From JBQCHF01 sp051954955 (GTDB lineage Bacteria > Actinomycetota > Actinomycetes > Motilibacterales > Motilibacteraceae), in NCBI GenBank assembly GCA_051954955.1, contig JBQCHF010000016.1:1-57169 (forward strand): a DNA stretch of 57,169 nt. Direction: 5' to 3'. The notes beneath the pieces are model-generated. The model was not told where the DNA came from and did no database searches. It saw only the letters and a list, made by a program, of their open reading frames with translations. Position 1 is the stretch's first letter. Each line of letters begins with the position of its first letter. Both the position numbers and the translations under genes were made by a program. Positions 53,993-57,169 of this stretch are shown in pieces.

Positions 53993-54128
53993 GGCGCACT
54001 CCTCAGCTCGAGCGACGCCCGGACGCTACGGCGTCCTATTCGCCCTAGGAGGAGATGCTTTGTGAACAGGCGGTGAAGGGGTCGTGGCGGGTCGGTGCGC
54101 GAGCCGGCCGTCGGCCAGCCGGTGAGCG

Positions 54129-54653
54129 TCAGAGCCGTGCGAGCAGCTCCGCCTTCTTCGCCGCGAACTCCGCGTCGGTCAGCACGCCCCGGTCCCGCAG
54201 CTCGCCGAGGCGCTCGAGCTGGCTGACGACGTCCGGCTCCGCCGCTCCACCGCCCGTGGCGGGCCGGGGGTGGGCGCCGGCGACGGCGAGCCGGATCGCG
54301 TCGACCATCCGCTTGCCGTCGGTCTTGTCCAGCTGCTCGATGACCGCCCGGTTGCCGGCCACCGTGAGGGTGACGGACGACCAGAGCACTCCGCTGCTGA
54401 CAGCGACGGAATCGATGCGGGGCAGCCGGAACTCCTCCAGGTCGGTGTGCACCAGGCCGTGGAAGAGGAAGACCACCCGGCGGTCGGTGAGGGCCAGCAG
54501 GCCGCTGCCGCGGGCGAACCGGCCGCCGGCCACCTCCAGGACCCGCTCGCCCGGCTCGAGGTGCTCGGGGAGGTTCCTGATCTCGCGCCGCATGCCGAAC
54601 GAGTTCTTCACCCGCCCGAACGCCTCGACGATGTCCGCCCGCGCCTCGACCAT
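54129..54653 (-). CDS. Bacterial PH-domain plus SHOCT protein
   Basis: 174 residues from the ATG behind GAGGGGGACGGC. A bPH-like domain ('FARGSGLLALTDRRVVFLF', 'FRLPRIDSVAVSSG') is followed by a SHOCT motif ('LERLGELRDRGVLTDAEFAA', 'KKAELL'). Such proteins are small, cytosolic or membrane-peripheral, with unknown roles. Confidence 0.8.
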   Translation of the reverse strand: MVEARADIVEAFGRVKNSFGMRREIRNLPEHLEPGERVLEVAGGRFARGSGLLALTDRRVVFLFHGLVHTDLEEFRLPRIDSVAVSSGVLWSSVTLTVAGNRAVIEQLDKTDGKRMVDAIRLAVAGAHPRPATGGGAAEPDVVSQLERLGELRDRGVLTDAEFAAKKAELLARL

Positions 54654-54723
54654 GCCGTCCCCCTCGATCGAGCACCGCTGCACGACGCACCAGCCTCGCG
54701 GGGCATGCTGCCACGCCGGGCGC

Positions 54724-56070
54724 TCAGCCGGCGCCCGCCGCCAGCGAGGACTCGGGCTCGGGCTCCGGGACCAGCCGCGCGGCCGGTGCGGCGACCAGCC
54801 CGGCGACGCCGAGCACGAGCGCGGGCAGGCAGAGCAGGGCGATGGCGCTGGCGACCGGGACGACGTCGGCCAGGACACCGGACACCGCGGCCGCCCCGGC
54901 CTGGGCGACCATCAGGGCGCCCTGCACCACCGAGAAGCAGGTGGCGCGGTTCTCCCGCGGCAGCCGGGCGCCGAGCACCGCGCCGAGCGGGATGGTGAGC
55001 ACGGACAGCCCGCCCAGGACGGCGAAGACCAGCAGGCCGGTCCACAGGCCCGGGACGAGCAGCAGCAGGGCCCCGCTCGCTCCGGCCCCGCCCACGGTGA
55101 CCAGCGCGGACAGCCGGACCAGCCCCGCGTGCTCCCCGGAGCCGGGCAGCAGGGGGGTGGCGAGCAGCGCGCCCAGCGGCACGACCGCCGACACCAGGCC
55201 GGTGGAGACCGGCGCGCCGCCGGCGTAGGCGGTGCAGAACACGACCAGCAGCGACTCGGCCGCCATGCACGCCGCGGCGGCGCCGACCATGAGCAGCACC
55301 GACCAGCCGAGCAGCCGGTCCTGTCGCAGCACGCCGCAGGCGGTGGCGAGGCGTGCGCGGGCCGTGGGGGACGGGGCGCGGCTCGAAGCATCCGTGGTGC
55401 GCCCCGGGTCCCCGGCCGGCCGTCGGCTGCCGGGCAGCCCGGCCACCAGGGCCGCGGAGACGGCGAACGTGGCGGCGTCGACGAGCAGGGCGCCGCGGGT
55501 CGAGATGCCAGCGACCAGCAGGCCGCCGGCGGCGTATCCCACCAGCAGCCCGGTCTGGAAGGTCGCGTTGAACAGCCGCAGCGCCTGGCCGTAGAGCCGC
55601 TCGGCGGCGCCGTCGTCGAGCGGCGGCGACGCCGTCGCGTCGAGACCGCAGGCGGCGGGCAGCACGGCGGCCCTGGCGCCCTCGAACGGTGGCGTGGCGG
55701 CCGCGGCGAGGAACGCGACGGCGAGCAGCACGCCCACGGGCAGGTGCACGAGCGCCAGCACCGCGAAGCAGAGCAGGCGGAGCAGGTCGGCGCAGACCAT
55801 GACGCTGCGGTGGGAGTAGCGCTCGGTGACGGCGGTGAGGACCTGGCCCAGCCCCAGCCAGGGGGCCAGGCTGACCGCGGTGACCGCGGCGGTGGCCAGC
55901 GGGCTGCGGCTCTGCTCGTAGACCAGGATCGCCAGCGCCAGCCGCCCGGCCCAGTCGCCCACCTCGCTGGCCAGCTTGGCCAGCCAGAGCAGCCGCACCG
56001 ACCGGACGCGCAGCGGGGCGAGCAGCCCGAGGACCTCGCTGCGCTGCGCACGCGGAGCGCTCTGGCGCAC
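54724..56070 (-). CDS. MFS transporter
   Basis: 448 residues from a GTG behind GGAGGACCAG. About twelve hydrophobic segments, e.g. 'LLLVPGLWTGLLVFAVLGGL' and 'VALGQ'-free 'MVGAAAACMAAESLLVVFCT', with the MFS_1/MFS_3-like 'ASEVGDWAGRLALAILVYEQ' near the N-terminus. Probable drug or metabolite exporter; substrate unknown. Confidence 0.82.
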   Translation of the reverse strand: MRQSAPRAQRSEVLGLLAPLRVRSVRLLWLAKLASEVGDWAGRLALAILVYEQSRSPLATAAVTAVSLAPWLGLGQVLTAVTERYSHRSVMVCADLLRLLCFAVLALVHLPVGVLLAVAFLAAAATPPFEGARAAVLPAACGLDATASPPLDDGAAERLYGQALRLFNATFQTGLLVGYAAGGLLVAGISTRGALLVDAATFAVSAALVAGLPGSRRPAGDPGRTTDASSRAPSPTARARLATACGVLRQDRLLGWSVLLMVGAAAACMAAESLLVVFCTAYAGGAPVSTGLVSAVVPLGALLATPLLPGSGEHAGLVRLSALVTVGGAGASGALLLLVPGLWTGLLVFAVLGGLSVLTIPLGAVLGARLPRENRATCFSVVQGALMVAQAGAAAVSGVLADVVPVASAIALLCLPALVLGVAGLVAAPAARLVPEPEPESSLAAGAG

Positions 56071-56525
56071 CTGGTCCTCCGTCCCCCGACACAGCAGCCT
56101 CGCGCGCCCGGGCGGACGACCGCGCGGCGAGGCTCGACGGCGGTGCCCCTCCTGCGCCTCGTCTCGACGCCGGGCACCGACAGGCGCCGATGCTGCAGGA
56201 CGAATCGACCCAAGCGCTACCCCTTCGCCTGGATCCCATCAGGTGATGTCACCCACCGTGGTGATCCGGTCACAGCTCCCGGGGCCCCGACGGGCAGCCC
56301 GGCCCCAGGAAGCCGGACGGGGCGACGCGGCCGGTGGCTCCGTCCGGTGCCCTGGCGCGGGTCGTCCAGGTGAGAGTGGGGACCTTTTGCGGCCCTTCAC
56401 GGGACGTAGGACCCCGCCCCACCGGCGGTCACCGGACCGACCCTTGTGGTGTCAACGAAAGACAGTTCGACGGGAGCAGGACCGGTCCCCACCCCGGCCC
56501 ACCAGTTCGGAAGAGGCGAACCATC
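56071..56525. promoter_or_regulatory. 455-bp divergent intergenic region
   Basis: Between the MFS gene and the two-helix membrane protein. It contains CACGGGACGTAGGACCCCGC (56398-56417), whose GGGAC-N6-CCC core (56401-56414) resembles a DosR/DevR half-palindrome, and GGTGATGTCACC (56242-56253), a perfect 12-bp palindrome. AGTTCGGAAGAGG precedes the start codon. No gene is seen in it. Confidence 0.35.
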
Positions 56526-57110
56526 ATGCGCCGCAGGACCTTCGACACCCTCATGAGCATCGCCGGCCTGGCCATGGCCGCGCTCCTGCTCGTCGGCGGC
56601 GGCCTGCTCACCTGGGCCCACACCTTCGTCAGCGACCAGGTCCACACCCAGCTCGCCGCCCAGCAGATCTACTTCCCCCAGGCCGGCAGCGACGCCCTCA
56701 AGAGCGCCGAGACCGGCCCCTACCTGAACCAGTACGCCGGCCAGCAGCTCACCACCGGCGCCCAGGCCAAGGCCTACGCCGACCACTTCATCGCCGTCCA
56801 CCTGCACGAGATGACCGGCGGCCAGACCTACGCCCAGCTGTCCACCAAGGCCATGGCCAACCCCGCCGACACCAAGCTCGCCGGCCAGGTCGCCACCGTC
56901 TTCAAGGGCGAGACCCTGCGCGGGCTCCTGCTCAACGCCTACGCCTTCTGGACCATGGGCCAGATCGCCCTCTACGCCGCCATCGCCGCCTTCGCCGGCG
57001 CCGCCCTCTTCCTCGCCCTGGGCATCCTCGGCCTGATCCACCGCGGCCACACCCCCACCGACGCAGAGCTCCTGCTCGGCTCCCGCCAGCCCGCACCCGT
57101 CGAGAGGTGA
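56526..57110 (+). CDS. Two-helix membrane protein of an actinobacterial family, unknown
   Basis: 194 residues. N-terminal helix 'LMSIAGLAMAALLLVGGGLL', an extracytoplasmic domain of about 110 residues ('YFPQAGSDALKSAETGPYLN', 'YADHFIAVHLHEMTGG'), and C-terminal helix 'AIAAFAGAALFLALGILGLI'. It resembles a conserved actinobacterial family without assigned function. Codon use is strongly C-ending, suggesting high expression. Confidence 0.65.
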   Translation: MRRRTFDTLMSIAGLAMAALLLVGGGLLTWAHTFVSDQVHTQLAAQQIYFPQAGSDALKSAETGPYLNQYAGQQLTTGAQAKAYADHFIAVHLHEMTGGQTYAQLSTKAMANPADTKLAGQVATVFKGETLRGLLLNAYAFWTMGQIALYAAIAAFAGAALFLALGILGLIHRGHTPTDAELLLGSRQPAPVER

Positions 57111-57132
57111 CGAGAACCGTCAGCAGGAACCA

Positions 57133-57163
57133 CAGGGCCCGCACCCCAAGGGTGCGGGCCCTG
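57133..57163 (+). terminator. Hairpin terminator
   Basis: CAGGGCCCGCACC and GGTGCGGGCCCTG form a 13-bp stem with a CCAAG loop, 22 bp after the stop of the membrane protein gene. No T-tract follows within the window. Confidence 0.75.
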
Positions 57164-57169
57164 CGCCGT

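Noticed and set aside
56380..56400. GGGGACCTTTTGCGGCCC as a second DosR-like box
   Set aside because: The spacing between GGGAC and CCC is 9 bp instead of about 6, so it does not fit the dyad.

Overview
The window is high-GC actinobacterial DNA. The flanking gene content (a DUF222/HNH 13E12-type endonuclease, a YccF protein, a propeller-phosphoesterase, a His-rich DUF4396 protein and a tmRNA tag ending in ALAA) suggests something like the Geodermatophilaceae; that placement is inference. Layout: (1) 1-2830, chromosomal genes: a truncated cupin/JmjC oxygenase-like gene, a sucrase/ferredoxin-like [2Fe-2S] protein, and a DUF4396 membrane protein behind a CsoR-like operator. (2) 2928-3305, the tmRNA gene ssrA. 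(3) 3289-45343, a 42-kb integrated island bounded by a perfect 16-bp direct repeat of the ssrA 3' end. (4) 45344-57169, chromosome again, beginning with the displaced ssrA CCA and terminator, then GNAT, HEAT-repeat, DUF222/HNH, YccF, phosphoesterase, ABC transporter, PH-SHOCT, MFS and a two-helix membrane protein.

The island begins with a large serine recombinase gene (minus strand), now broken by two adjacent TAG codons. It is overlapped (ATGA) by a tyrosine integrase whose frame runs through a tRNA-Lys(CTT)-derived, attP-like site. Next come an excisionase, an ImmA/XRE control pair, an ArdA-like protein, a Replic_Relax protein, a VirD4/TraG-like DNA translocase, an MT-A70 methyltransferase and small coupled genes: a mobilisation block with no recognisable mating-pore genes. 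Cargo follows: a vWA/membrane/lipoprotein trio facing a STAND-type NTPase, an orphan pilin, a ribbon-helix-helix regulator, and a six-gene overlapping defence operon (hsdM-hsdS-hsdR, a YgjP/M48-type peptidase, an OLD-TOPRIM nuclease and a UvrD-like helicase, the last two Gabija-like). After that lie a pair of genes including an XRE-ImmA protein, several unknowns, an OGG-fold protein and a second orphan pilin.

The right part of the island looks like successive accretion. Three copies of one helix-turn-helix tail sequence occur at 44905-45345 (at attR), 38162-38449 and about 41690-41870 (degenerate). They delimit a decaying two-component/lipoprotein segment and an AlbA_2-domain operon segment.

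The most striking observation is that the att core lies inside the serine recombinase reading frame. Joining the island ends as in an excised circle keeps the frame open, with no stop at the junction, from the recombinase through the core into the HTH tail at the other end of the island. Integration would therefore swap the recombinase C-terminus from an HTH tail to about 50 residues read from the antisense strand of ssrA. This is read directly from codon phase at both ends (offset 42,039 bp, divisible by three); its functional meaning is a hypothesis.
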